The notes beneath the pieces are model-generated. The model searched no databases and had not been told where the DNA came from. It was given only the letters and a program-made list of their open reading frames with translations. The position numbers and the translations under genes are program-made. Positions 1 to 8,451 of a stretch of 64,000 bases of DNA are shown here, in pieces (within the stretch, counting starts at the first letter, position 1; the number at the start of each line of letters is the position of its first letter). Source of the DNA: Marinilactibacillus piezotolerans (GTDB taxonomy: Bacteria > Bacillota > Bacilli > Lactobacillales > Carnobacteriaceae_A); assembly GCF_900114235.1 (NCBI RefSeq), contig NZ_FOSJ01000005.1:1-64000 (forward strand). Reading direction: 5' to 3'.

Positions 1-209
1 CGCCCACAGTTTTGCTTTCTGTAAGAATATAACGTCTGAGCAATGATAGGAGAATAAGTCCCCTTCTTAAAATTACGTTTCAGTTCTCTAGAGATCGTTG
101 ACGGACTTCGGTCGACGGCAGCGGCAATAGTGCGAATAGAATGACCTTGGTTGAACATTAAAAATAGTTTTTCTCGTTCAAATATTGTAAGATGGTTATA
201 GTGGCTCAT
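1..209 (-). mobile_element. IS30-family transposase, N-terminal part (cut by window edge)
   Basis: Reading the minus strand from an ATG at 209-207 gives an open frame that runs off the window edge. It begins MSHYNHLTIFEREKL and continues with a helix-turn-helix segment containing IRTIAAAVDRSPSTISREL, the typical N-terminal DNA-binding region of IS30-family transposases. A GGAAG ribosome binding site lies just upstream on the minus strand. The DDE catalytic domain lies outside the window. The 3' flank (about 210-310) should hold the terminal inverted repeat; the GTGTTGCACTTAAAG stretch near 287-301 looks like such an end, but without the other end it cannot be confirmed. Confidence 0.85.
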
Positions 210-307
210 AGCTATCTTCCTTTCAAATAGTGTGGACAACCCTATTTTAACTGGAATTTAGCTAGGGGTCTTTTTTAAGGATTAAGTGTTGCACTTAAAG
301 TGTATAT

Positions 308-2065
308 TCAAGATACAGCAATTTCATTTTCTTTTTTTGCAAATCCATGTCCTTCATTTTCTAGGACAAGATAAGTGATATCACGCTGCTTTTCTTTTAA
401 CTTTTCAACGATTTGATCCGATTCTTTTTTTACAACTCGCGGATCTTGTGCACCTTGTACAACTAACATCGGTTTAGTCATTTGATCCAAGTACGTAATA
501 GGAGAATCTTCGATGAATTTTTCTTTGTCTTGATTTGGATCACCTAACCACAGTTTCATGATTGGTTTCCAATGCGGCGGTACAGATTCATAAAAAGAGA
601 ATAAGTTAGAAGGTCCAAATAAGTCCACAACAGCACGGAAATAATCTGGATGACGACCGTGAAGCAGTAGACTCATATATCCGCCATAACTGCCGCCTAC
701 TAGGAATAAAGAATCTTTCGAAGCAATACCTTGTTTGAATAACCATTCGATACTTGCAACATTATCTAACCTTGGAGCATTACCCCAGTCTTGTTCTACC
801 AGCGTAGCAAAAGTTTTTCCATATCCTGTGCTACCTCTAAAATTAGGTGCGAAAATATTATATCCACTATATAAAAGTGCCTGAAATAAAGCACGGAAAT
901 TTTGTCTCTCGGCTGCTTGTGGACCACCATGAGGCCAGAAAATTGTATATCCATTCGCATTATCTTCAGTTGCTCTAAATAATAATGCTTCAATTTCTAG
1001 TTCGTCAAAAGAATTGAATTTAATGGTTTCGGGTTCGACCATTTCAGTTGAGTCAATTCCGAGGACACGATTTTCTGTCAGCGATTCCCAATGAACCCCA
1101 TCAACCGAACGGAATATATTGACAGGCATTACTGCACTAGATCCCGATAAATAGATTGTTCCGTTTTTAGCAATTTTTATTTCTTGCAATACATGTACAG
1201 GAGAGACAAGTTCTTCTACTTCACGTGTCTCAGGATTAAAGCGATATAGATTATCTGTAACGCCTGCAGTAGTCGCTAAGATAAAAGTTTCGGATTCTTC
1301 GTGCCAGGAAACCTCTGTAATGCTTTCATCTCTGAATGAAAGTACTGTTTCGCTTTGGCGAGAGGCTAGATCATAACGGACCAGATAGGCTTGTTCACTT
1401 TGATAGTCTGTTACAAAGTAGATCATATTGCTCTCAGTGATAGTTGTTCCACTGATCGTATAAGGTGGTTTAGCATCTTCTGGAAGTAAAGGAATCATTT
1501 CATCTTCAACTTTTAAAAAGGCTTTTTGATGCGTATTAGAATATAATTTTGTGTAAATAAAGAGGGCTTCATCTCTGGAAACGGCTGTCAGATAAGTTGG
1601 AGCTTCCTGCCCCTTTTCTAAAAGTGTATCTTTTCCTGTCTCAAGATCTCTGACATGTGTGTTTAAGAAGTTAGGATTAGCGAGAGAGGTAGTATAATAT
1701 AAACGATTTCCATCTTCAGAAAGGTCTGCAAAATAAAATTTTTCTGAAGCATCACCTGTTACAAGCGGGGTTGGATATCCGCCGTATATTGGAAGAGCAT
1801 AAATTTGAGTATTTTCATTTCCATCCCTATCAAATCCCACTAGAACGTAATCAGAGTTTGGACTGATCTTGATAAAGGAGACAGATTCATCATACTTGGC
1901 GAATAGATAGGGTGTTGTACTTTCTTTTAAATCAATTGCCCATAGATTAGGCTCTCCAGTTATATCAGACATATAAATCAATTTTGATTCATCGTTTGCA
2001 ATAGCAAAACTGCCAATACGGTTGGTATGGAAGAATTGTTCGAAATGTGCTTTTTCAAAATTCAT
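308..2065 (-). CDS. S9-family peptidase (prolyl oligopeptidase type), 3' end probably truncated by the IS30 element
   Basis: The protein has 585 residues: an N-terminal beta-propeller-like half with repeated S/G-rich blades, then an alpha/beta-hydrolase half. The catalytic triad is visible as Ser459 in GGSYGGY, Asp541 in QGAQDPR and His573 in NEGHGF. The family cleaves short peptides, usually in the cytoplasm, and some members remove acyl-amino acids. The start at 2065 has a strong AAGGAGG site. Relatives carry roughly 20 more residues after the His motif, a helix closing the hydrolase fold; here the frame stops 12 residues after His573, exactly where IS30-end-like sequence begins. The triad is intact, but folding may be affected. 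It is divergent from the P450 gene at 2605. Exact substrate unknown. Confidence 0.85.
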   Translation of the reverse strand: MNFEKAHFEQFFHTNRIGSFAIANDESKLIYMSDITGEPNLWAIDLKESTTPYLFAKYDESVSFIKISPNSDYVLVGFDRDGNENTQIYALPIYGGYPTPLVTGDASEKFYFADLSEDGNRLYYTTSLANPNFLNTHVRDLETGKDTLLEKGQEAPTYLTAVSRDEALFIYTKLYSNTHQKAFLKVEDEMIPLLPEDAKPPYTISGTTITESNMIYFVTDYQSEQAYLVRYDLASRQSETVLSFRDESITEVSWHEESETFILATTAGVTDNLYRFNPETREVEELVSPVHVLQEIKIAKNGTIYLSGSSAVMPVNIFRSVDGVHWESLTENRVLGIDSTEMVEPETIKFNSFDELEIEALLFRATEDNANGYTIFWPHGGPQAAERQNFRALFQALLYSGYNIFAPNFRGSTGYGKTFATLVEQDWGNAPRLDNVASIEWLFKQGIASKDSLFLVGGSYGGYMSLLLHGRHPDYFRAVVDLFGPSNLFSFYESVPPHWKPIMKLWLGDPNQDKEKFIEDSPITYLDQMTKPMLVVQGAQDPRVVKKESDQIVEKLKEKQRDITYLVLENEGHGFAKKENEIAVS

Positions 2066-2604
2066 GTACTTTCCTCCTTAAGAAACTATGTAAATTCTTT
2101 TTGTTGTTACTAGCTTACCATAATTTTTGGAAAAGCGAGAATAAAAACAGAAGCATGTAGCAAATTTATCAGAAGAATAAATACTAGGGTAAGTAGATGA
2201 CAAGATGATTGAAACTTGTAGAAAGAGTGTGGAAAATATCAAAATTAGAAATGATTTACGTAAAATATAGCACAATAGAAACATCACATTTGTATTCATG
2301 TCCATTAACCTTAAAAGACGCGCAAGATATACTCTAGTACATCGAAAGAGGAAACGTTCTACATAGATGTTTATTTGATTAGCACTATCAAAAATTACTA
2401 GTAGTATTTAATAAAACTATTTTGATAAATTTTGGTTACATTTATCTTTATTCCAAATTAACTCCGTCAGAAAGTACCATTAGAAATAAGGGACTTTTCC
2501 TTCGAGGAGAAATGTTTGAAACTACATACCGAGTAAGAATATACTAAATGAATAGATGAATAAAGTTATAGTTGAATCAGATATTTATTTAGGAGGAGAA
2601 AGCC
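2066..2604. other. Intergenic region between divergent genes
   Basis: This 539-base AT-rich stretch separates the divergent peptidase and P450 genes. The only signals I can support are the peptidase ribosome binding site at its left edge and a sigma-A-like promoter near its right end (2516-2545). Open frames inside it have no ribosome binding sites or recognisable motifs. No RNA gene or repeat was recognised. Confidence 0.5.
2516..2545 (+). promoter_or_regulatory. Probable sigma-A promoter of the P450 gene
   Basis: TTGAAA at 2516-2521 and TATACT at 2540-2545 are separated by 18 bases, about 60 bases before the P450 start. The match to the housekeeping consensus is good; no operator was recognised. 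Confidence 0.5.
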
Positions 2605-3879
2605 ATGCAAAAAGTCAAACCATTTCCTAGAGAAAAAGGAATTGAAAATGGATTGAGATTATTAAGAGAAGGGTATTTGTATATACCCAATCGTCGAAAA
2701 GCATATCAATCTGATGCAGTTAAAACTAGAGTCCTCGGGCAAGAAGCAATATTACTAGGAGGAGAAGAAGCAGCAGAACTATTTTATGATGAAGATAAAT
2801 TTAAGCGTGAAGGTGCTGCTCCAGAACCTGCTGTATCGACTTTGCTTGGTCAAGGTGGTGTTCAACAGTTAGATGATGAAGCACATCGTCATCGCAAAAA
2901 GATGTTTTTAGATCTTATGTCTAAAGAACGTATTGAAATCTGGGCAAAATTAGTGGAGAAATATCTATACATTGCTACAAAAGAATGGATCAGAAAAGAT
3001 TCGATCAACTTTTATAAAGAAAGCCAGAAAGTGCTGACCCAAGCTGCATGTGAATGGTGTGGTGTTCCATTAAAAGATAAAGAAATTGATAAACGGACAG
3101 AGCAATTGATCAGTATGATTGAATCACCTGTTGCTGTAAGTAAACGCCATATCGAAGGACGAATCGGTAGGATCAAAGGAGAAAAATGGGTTTCTGGATT
3201 AATTGAGCAGGTAAGAGAAGGAACACTTCAACCAGACGAAGATACAGCGTTATACCAGATAGCTTGGCACAAAGAATTAGACGGAGAGCTATTGGACTTG
3301 AAAACTGCGGCAGTAGAATTACTGAATGTTATTCGACCTTCTGTTGCAATTGCTTTATACTTTGCATTTACGGCGTTAACCTTACAGCAGTTTCCGGAAG
3401 AAAAAAATAAATTGAATGGAGAAAATCCTTACTACCTGCATATGTTTATTCAAGAAATCAGACGATATTATCCGTTCTTCCCATTCAATGGTGCCATTAC
3501 GCGAACAGACTTCATATGGAATGGCTATCAGTTTGAAAAAGATACTTTAACAATATTTGATTTTTATGGAACGAACCATGACCCAAGAGTTTGGGAAGAT
3601 CCTGAAGACTTCAAGCCAGAGCGATTCAGCAATTGGCATGAGAGTCCTACTGATCAGATTCAGTTTAGATTATTGGCACAAGGCGGAGGTAGTTATTCTG
3701 CTGGTCATCGATGTCCAGGAGAATGGAATACAGTACGGGCAATGGAAATAATCACGGATTTCTTAGTCAACAAAATTGATTATACCGTTCCGGAACAAGA
3801 TGTTGGATTTAGTTTAGTCAACATGCCGACAACACCTAAAAGTGGAATGATTTTTGAAAATATTCAGTATAAAGGTTAA
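2605..3879 (+). CDS. cypC: CYP152-family fatty acid peroxygenase (cytochrome P450)
   Basis: The product has 424 residues, the length of the CYP152 family (B. subtilis CypC/YbdT, P450-BSbeta). These enzymes use hydrogen peroxide directly to hydroxylate, or sometimes decarboxylate, fatty acids. Visible hallmarks are the heme-ligand segment AGHRCPGEW with Cys370, the K-helix ExxR (EIRR, about 284-287), and Arg244-Pro245 in VIRPSV. That Arg-Pro pair replaces the usual acid-alcohol pair of P450s and binds the substrate carboxylate in CYP152. No signal peptide is present, so it is cytosolic. The AGGAGGAG site precedes the ATG well. It stands alone between its own promoter and the SRP RNA gene. Whether it hydroxylates or decarboxylates cannot be told from the sequence. 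Confidence 0.9.
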   Translation: MQKVKPFPREKGIENGLRLLREGYLYIPNRRKAYQSDAVKTRVLGQEAILLGGEEAAELFYDEDKFKREGAAPEPAVSTLLGQGGVQQLDDEAHRHRKKMFLDLMSKERIEIWAKLVEKYLYIATKEWIRKDSINFYKESQKVLTQAACEWCGVPLKDKEIDKRTEQLISMIESPVAVSKRHIEGRIGRIKGEKWVSGLIEQVREGTLQPDEDTALYQIAWHKELDGELLDLKTAAVELLNVIRPSVAIALYFAFTALTLQQFPEEKNKLNGENPYYLHMFIQEIRRYYPFFPFNGAITRTDFIWNGYQFEKDTLTIFDFYGTNHDPRVWEDPEDFKPERFSNWHESPTDQIQFRLLAQGGGSYSAGHRCPGEWNTVRAMEIITDFLVNKIDYTVPEQDVGFSLVNMPTTPKSGMIFENIQYKG

Positions 3880-3920
3880 GATAATTTAAAATAGTACTAG
3901 AAAAATTGTTCTATCTATAG

Positions 3921-3926
3921 TATAAT
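3921..3926 (+). promoter_or_regulatory. -10 element of the SRP RNA promoter
   Basis: A perfect TATAAT sits about 10 bases before the presumed 5' end of the SRP RNA. The -35 element is poor (around 3898-3903), so only the -10 box is called. Confidence 0.5.
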
Positions 3927-3935
3927 TAAAAGTGC

Positions 3936-4030
3936 CGAAAGGCCGCATGACAATGGCGGGTGTATGAACCGTGTCAGGTCCGGAAGGAAGCAGCACTAAG
4001 TACATTCCTCCATGTGTTATGTGTATACAT
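3936..4030 (+). ncRNA. ffs: Signal recognition particle RNA (small bacterial 4.5S type)
   Basis: The segment contains the hallmark apical core of SRP RNA, GTCAGGTCCGGAAGGAAGCA (3973-3992), which forms the asymmetric loop and tetraloop bound by Ffh. The flanks pair as a long hairpin: GCATGACA at 3945-3952 with TGTTATGT at 4015-4022, and ATGG with CCAT inside it. It is the short form without an Alu domain, as in Lactobacillales, and lies upstream of dnaX as in many Firmicutes. The exact 5' and 3' ends are estimates from the pairing. Confidence 0.93.
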
Positions 4031-4067
4031 AGTTATGAACAATTGATAGTTGTGCATATAAGAAAAG

Positions 4068-4098
4068 AGATGTTCCTTTTATTAGGGCATCTTTTTTC
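4068..4098 (+). terminator. Rho-independent terminator after SRP RNA
   Basis: AGATGTTCC (4068-4076) pairs with GGGCATCT (4085-4092), using G-U pairs, and is followed by a run of T residues. Confidence 0.7.
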
Positions 4099-4277
4099 TG
4101 TTTATGCATAGTTTCTATAAAAGGGTAAATTGAATAAAAATATACAAAATCTATTTCTCATTCACTCTGATTTCGCTTATAATGAAGAGTAGAGAAATCA
4201 AAATAGAAAACCGTAAATATAAATTTTATAAAGCGATCATCTAATGCAGTAAAATTATAGTAGAGAAGAGGGGAATC

Positions 4278-6014
4278 ATGAGCTATCAAGCATTGTACCG
4301 CGTCTGGCGTCCGCAAAAATTTGGAGATATTGCTGGACAACAGGCAATTACAAAGACTCTGAGAAATGCGATTGTACAAGATAAAACGAGTCATGCGTAT
4401 TTATTTACGGGACCTCGTGGTACAGGCAAGACGAGTGCAGCCAAAATTTTTGCCAAAGCAATCAACTGTCCACATGTTAAAGATGGTGAACCTTGTAATG
4501 ACTGTGAGATTTGTCAGTCGATCAGCCAAGGAAAACTTGGAGATGTTATTGAAATCGACGCAGCAAGTAACAATGGGGTTGAAGAGATTCGTGATATCCG
4601 AGACAAAGCAAACTATGCTCCCACGCAAGCAGAATACAAAGTGTATATTATCGATGAGGTTCATATGTTGTCAATGGGGGCATTTAATGCCTTATTGAAA
4701 ACACTTGAAGAACCTCCTGCTAATGTTATATTTATTCTGGCAACGACGGAACCTCACAAGATTCCTTTAACAATCATTTCCAGAACACAAAGATTTGACT
4801 TTAGGCGGATATCTCCTCAAGATATCATTAGTCGAATGCAATATATTCTGAATCAAAAAGAAGTAGAATTTGAATTAGATGCACTGACTACTATATCGAA
4901 AGCGGCAGAGGGAGGTATGCGGGATGCGTTAAGCATTTTAGACCAAGCCTTATCATTCTCTGAAGGGAAACTGAAAACAGAAGATGCAATGAGAATAACC
5001 GGTAGTATTACTCAAGAACTTTTGATTGAGTATATTCGTGCGCTTTATACTCAGCAAACTGAACAGGGCTTAAACATTCTCCATGAACTGATTGCTGAAG
5101 GGAAAGACCCTAGCCGCTTTGTAGAAGATATGATTCTATTCAGCAGAGATGTTTTGCTCTATCAAACAGCACAAACAGATGTGTTATTAAAAATGGGAAA
5201 AGCAGATGATGAGTTTATACAACTTTCAAACGAAGTGGCTTCACCGCTTTTATACGAAGTGATACAAGTATTTAACCAGACGCAGCAAGAAATGAGATTA
5301 TCCAACCATGCTGAAGTTTATCTTGAAGTAGCAACAGTCAGACTAACACAACCCACTAAACCTTCTTCAAAAAGAGAAAATTCTAAAAATTTTCTTGAAG
5401 AAGATACTACGTCATCTGCAGAAATCTCAGATTTAAAAAAACAATTAGCAGATATGCAGAAGCTGATTCAGAATATGGCTGGGAATGAAGGTGCCGTAAA
5501 ACATTCTCCATCCAAGCCGAAAAGATCTAAAAGCAGCCTAGTCTTTAAAGTCAACCGTCCATCCGTATATAGAGTCCTTGAAAAAGCGACAAAAAAGGAC
5601 TTAGCCCAATTGAAAGATGTCTGGCCGGATTTGATGAATGTGCTGGAAGCCAGTCAAAAAGCTATTATGAATACTTCAACCCCTGTAGCAGCGAGTGCTC
5701 AAGGGTTGGTTGTGACCTTTGATTATGATATTCTATGTGAGAGAGCAACTAACGATAAACTTCTGTTAAATACTATTGGTGAATATCTTGAAAAAGTTAT
5801 TGGACATAAAGCTGAATTAATTAGTGTTCCTGCTGAACAATGGCCAGTTATCCGTCAGGAATTCATTAAAAGTATGAAGGAAGAATCTGCCGATACTAGC
5901 GATACTCAGTCAGAAACATTTTCTCCAGAAGATAAAAGAGAACTTGAAACCGAGCCGATTGTATCAGAAGCACTTAAGATTTTTGGAGAGCAAATCGTTA
6001 AAATCGAAGAATAA
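4278..6014 (+). CDS. dnaX: DNA polymerase III subunit gamma/tau
   Basis: The 578-residue protein is the AAA+ clamp-loader subunit of the replicative polymerase. Walker A is GPRGTGKT (45-52), the zinc module uses Cys64, Cys73, Cys76 and Cys79, Walker B is IIDEVH (DE at 126-127), and the sensor/arginine-finger segment SRTQRFDF follows. After about residue 370 comes a charged, variable linker and a C-terminal tau region that in this family contacts the polymerase and helicase. The start has AGAGGGG upstream. It heads the dnaX-ybaB-recR-yaaL cluster. An A AAA AAG heptamer occurs in frame at 5591-5597 but is not followed by an early stop, so a separate gamma form is not supported. Confidence 0.97.
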   Translation: MSYQALYRVWRPQKFGDIAGQQAITKTLRNAIVQDKTSHAYLFTGPRGTGKTSAAKIFAKAINCPHVKDGEPCNDCEICQSISQGKLGDVIEIDAASNNGVEEIRDIRDKANYAPTQAEYKVYIIDEVHMLSMGAFNALLKTLEEPPANVIFILATTEPHKIPLTIISRTQRFDFRRISPQDIISRMQYILNQKEVEFELDALTTISKAAEGGMRDALSILDQALSFSEGKLKTEDAMRITGSITQELLIEYIRALYTQQTEQGLNILHELIAEGKDPSRFVEDMILFSRDVLLYQTAQTDVLLKMGKADDEFIQLSNEVASPLLYEVIQVFNQTQQEMRLSNHAEVYLEVATVRLTQPTKPSSKRENSKNFLEEDTTSSAEISDLKKQLADMQKLIQNMAGNEGAVKHSPSKPKRSKSSLVFKVNRPSVYRVLEKATKKDLAQLKDVWPDLMNVLEASQKAIMNTSTPVAASAQGLVVTFDYDILCERATNDKLLLNTIGEYLEKVIGHKAELISVPAEQWPVIRQEFIKSMKEESADTSDTQSETFSPEDKRELETEPIVSEALKIFGEQIVKIEE

Positions 6015-6046
6015 AAATTATAATAATTAATAAAGGAGAATGAATA

Positions 6047-6361
6047 ATGCGCGGTGGAATGGGAAATATGCAAGGTATGATGAAGAAAATGCAGAAAATG
6101 CAAAAAGAAATGGGAATAGCTCAAGAAACATTGAATCAGACAGAATTTACAGGATCAGCTAATGATGACCTGGTAACTGTGACTTTTACAGGTGATAAAA
6201 AATTAAAAAAAGTTTCAATCAAAGAAGAAATTGTCGATCCTGAAGATGTAGAAATTATTGAAGATCTTGTGCTACTTGCAGTAAATGATGCTCTTCAAAA
6301 AGTAGATGCAGAAACAGAACGTGTAATGGGGAAATATACTAAAGGTATGCCTGGAATGTAA
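6047..6361 (+). CDS. ybaB: YbaB/EbfC family nucleoid-associated protein
   Basis: This 104-residue protein has a Met/Gly/Lys-rich N-terminus ([18 protein letters not shown]) followed by the conserved [17 protein letters not shown] strand pair. Both are typical of the YbaB/EbfC fold, a small dimeric DNA-binding protein. It lies 32 bases after dnaX and before recR, the conserved order, and is probably cotranscribed. A TAAAGGAG site precedes the ATG. The family binds DNA with little sequence specificity; its precise role is not settled. Confidence 0.93.
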   Translation: MRGGMGNMQGMMKKMQKMQKEMGIAQETLNQTEFTGSANDDLVTVTFTGDKKLKKVSIKEEIVDPEDVEIIEDLVLLAVNDALQKVDAETERVMGKYTKGMPGM

Positions 6362-6432
6362 CACTGAGATTCAAGTAGAAGCCAATTAACACAATCTTTG
6401 ATTGAGAGTATCTTTTTAGAAAGGAGACGGTC

Positions 6433-7029
6433 ATGCATTATCCAGAACCGATCTCGAAATTAATGGAAAGTTATATGAAATTGCCAGGAATTGGGGAGAA
6501 AACAGCTGCCCGCCTGGCTTTTTATACAGTTAATATGAACGAAGACGATGTGACCGGCTTTGCCAGATCCCTAATTAGTGTCAAACGAGATCTGCATTAC
6601 TGTTCAATATGCGGAAATATGACCGAACAAGACCCTTGTGAAATCTGTCAAGATAAAAGCAGAGATCAGTCATTGATCCTAGTTGTTGAACATCCCAAAG
6701 ATGTCATTTCAATGGAAAAAATGCAGGAATTTAAAGGCTTGTATCATGTACTTCACGGAGTATTGTCTCCTATTGAGGGAACAGGTCCGGAAGATATCAA
6801 TATACCGGATTTAATTAAACGACTTCAAAACGAAGAAGTAAAGGAAGTCATTATTGCAACCAATGCTACAGCTGAAGGAGAGGCTACAGCAATGTACTTG
6901 TCGCGTTTGATTAAACCATCAGGCATTAAAGTCACGCGTCTGGCGCATGGTCTATCAGTAGGAAGCGATATAGAATATGCTGATGAAGTAACTCTGCTTA
7001 AAGCAGTTGAAGGCCGCAGGGATATGTAG
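6433..7029 (+). CDS. recR: Recombination mediator RecR
   Basis: The protein has 198 residues, the normal length. It carries the N-terminal helix-hairpin-helix ([15 protein letters not shown]), a four-cysteine zinc finger ([16 protein letters not shown]) and a Toprim domain with the LVVEHPKD and [11 protein letters not shown] segments. RecR acts with RecO/RecF to load RecA on gapped DNA. AGAAAGGAG precedes the start. It is the third gene of the dnaX cluster. Confidence 0.96.
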   Translation: MHYPEPISKLMESYMKLPGIGEKTAARLAFYTVNMNEDDVTGFARSLISVKRDLHYCSICGNMTEQDPCEICQDKSRDQSLILVVEHPKDVISMEKMQEFKGLYHVLHGVLSPIEGTGPEDINIPDLIKRLQNEEVKEVIIATNATAEGEATAMYLSRLIKPSGIKVTRLAHGLSVGSDIEYADEVTLLKAVEGRRDM

Positions 7030-7040
7030 GAGAAGATGAA

Positions 7041-7259
7041 ATGGGATTGTTTAAAAGAAAGTCAAAACTGAGAAAAGAATATGACGAAAAACTTTTATCT
7101 TTAATGCAACATCAAAAAGCACTGTGGGAAAATTCTAAAGTGATGGAAGAAATTATCGTAGAAGAACATCCAAAACTTAAAGCAGAACGCAAACTAGCTC
7201 AGGCAAAATACTTTTATTTATTCAAAGAGGCAAAAGTGAGAAAAATAAAAGGAAATTAG
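7041..7259 (+). CDS. yaaL: YaaL-like DUF2508 protein
   Basis: This 72-residue, highly charged, probably helical protein (MGLFKRKSKLRKEYDEKLL...) follows recR by 11 bases. In size and position it corresponds to B. subtilis YaaL (DUF2508), which has no established function. No signal peptide or membrane segment is visible. A terminator follows directly, so it closes the dnaX operon. Confidence 0.8.
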   Translation: MGLFKRKSKLRKEYDEKLLSLMQHQKALWENSKVMEEIIVEEHPKLKAERKLAQAKYFYLFKEAKVRKIKGN

Positions 7260-7276
7260 TTGACTAATATTAAATG

Positions 7277-7318
7277 AAAAAGCAAGTGTCGCTGGAAATA
7301 GACATTTGCTTTTTTTAT
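7277..7318 (+). terminator. Terminator of the dnaX-recR operon
   Basis: AAAGCAAGTGTC (around 7279-7290) and GACATTTGCTTT (7301-7312) form a 12-bp stem with one G-U pair, followed by seven T residues. Confidence 0.85.
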
Positions 7319-7360
7319 TTATATAGAAAAATCTCTGAGAAAATCCTTTTATAAAATCCA

Positions 7361-7390
7361 TAGACAATAGGGATGAATCTCACGTATAAT
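7361..7390 (+). promoter_or_regulatory. Sigma-A promoter of the tmk-darA-holB unit
   Basis: TAGACA at 7361-7366 and TATAAT at 7385-7390 are 18 bases apart, downstream of the previous terminator and 40 bases before tmk. Confidence 0.7.
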
Positions 7391-7431
7391 AAACTAAATA
7401 GGATAATTATTTTAGAATTGAGGAAATAAAT

Positions 7432-8088
7432 GTGACAGGTCTGTTTATTACAATAGAAGGACCAGATGGAGCGGGAAAATCTGGTTTAGTCAAACGGCTG
7501 GTTCCGACCATCCAATCCATGATCAATCATCCACTTGTTGTAACTCGTGAGCCTGGAGGCAGTGAAATTGCTGAAGAAATTCGCAAGCTTATTTTGAATC
7601 CGGCATATTTGGCAATGGATGCTAGAACAGAAGCATTACTTTACGCAGCTAGTCGTAGACAGCATGTGGTAGAGAAAATCCTACCGGCTTTATCAAGAGG
7701 GGAAGTTGTATTATGTGACCGTTTTGTTGACAGCTCAATAGCCTACCAAGGACAAGCTAGAGGAATTGGCATGGAAAAGGTAATGGCTATAAATGAATTT
7801 GCGATAGAAGGACTAAAACCGGATATTACCCTTTATCTAGACGTAGATGCAGAAGTAGGATTAAAGAGGATTAAGGACAAAAAATCTAAAAGAACACAGG
7901 ATAGACTAGAATTAGAAGCTGTGACATTTCATGAAGAAGTAAGCAAGGCCTATCATTTACTAATTGAAAAAGACCCGAATCGCTTCCGTGTTATTGATGC
8001 AAGCTTGGACCAGGATAGCGTGTACAAGAATGCACTTGATGCACTTGAAACAGCAATAGAAGAGTATAAGAATCAAGATAACGATTAA
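7432..8088 (+). CDS. tmk: Thymidylate kinase
   Basis: The 218-residue enzyme phosphorylates dTMP to dTDP. The P-loop is GPDGAGKS (10-17), followed by the dTMP-binding TREPGG segment, the DRF(V)DSS motif and the LID region. A GTG start is used; GAGGAAATAAAT lies just upstream and no in-frame ATG is available near it. It is the first gene of a three-gene unit with darA and holB, an arrangement conserved in Firmicutes. Confidence 0.96.
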   Translation: MTGLFITIEGPDGAGKSGLVKRLVPTIQSMINHPLVVTREPGGSEIAEEIRKLILNPAYLAMDARTEALLYAASRRQHVVEKILPALSRGEVVLCDRFVDSSIAYQGQARGIGMEKVMAINEFAIEGLKPDITLYLDVDAEVGLKRIKDKKSKRTQDRLELEAVTFHEEVSKAYHLLIEKDPNRFRVIDASLDQDSVYKNALDALETAIEEYKNQDND

Positions 8089-8103
8089 GGAAGGATGAAA
8101 AAC

Positions 8104-8433
8104 ATGAAATTGATAGTAGCGATCGTTCAAAATCAAGACAGCAAAAGACTTGCCGATGAATTTGTAGAGAAAGGCTTCCGTGCAACAAAACTATCTTCTA
8201 CAGGAGGGTTTCTACGTGCCGGAAATACAACTTTTTTAATTGGAGTGGAAGACCGTAGAGTAGAAAGTGTATTAGCTCTGATTAAAGAAAATTGTTCAAC
8301 TAGAAGTCAAACGATGATGAGCCCGCCTTCTTATGATTTTACATTAGAATCTGACTTGACATATCCGGTAGATATAGAAGTAGGAGGAGCAACATTATTT
8401 GTTCTTCCAATCGAACAATTCCAACAATTTTAA
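8104..8433 (+). CDS. darA: PII-like cyclic di-AMP receptor (DarA/PstA, YaaQ)
   Basis: The product is 109 residues when started at the ATG at 8104, the usual size of DarA/PstA. MKLIVAIVQNQD and the GFRATKLSSTGGFLRAGNTT segment match this family, a trimeric PII-like protein that binds cyclic di-AMP; its downstream partner is unknown. An ATG at 8095 is also in frame, but the AAGGAAGG site abuts it with no spacing while lying 9 bases before 8104, so 8104 is preferred. It sits between tmk and holB, 15 bases after tmk. Confidence 0.92.
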   Translation: MKLIVAIVQNQDSKRLADEFVEKGFRATKLSSTGGFLRAGNTTFLIGVEDRRVESVLALIKENCSTRSQTMMSPPSYDFTLESDLTYPVDIEVGGATLFVLPIEQFQQF

Positions 8434-8451
8434 AGCTAGGGGAGACGTCTA

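Noticed and set aside
2078-2305. 75-residue minus-strand ORF between the peptidase and P450 genes
   Set aside because: It overlaps the peptidase promoter/leader region, has no ribosome binding site or recognisable motif, and looks like an AT-rich chance frame.
5591-5597. In-frame A AAA AAG heptamer in dnaX, like the E. coli programmed frameshift site
   Set aside because: After a -1 shift the frame stays open for about 40 codons and no strong downstream hairpin is seen, so production of a short gamma subunit is not supported.
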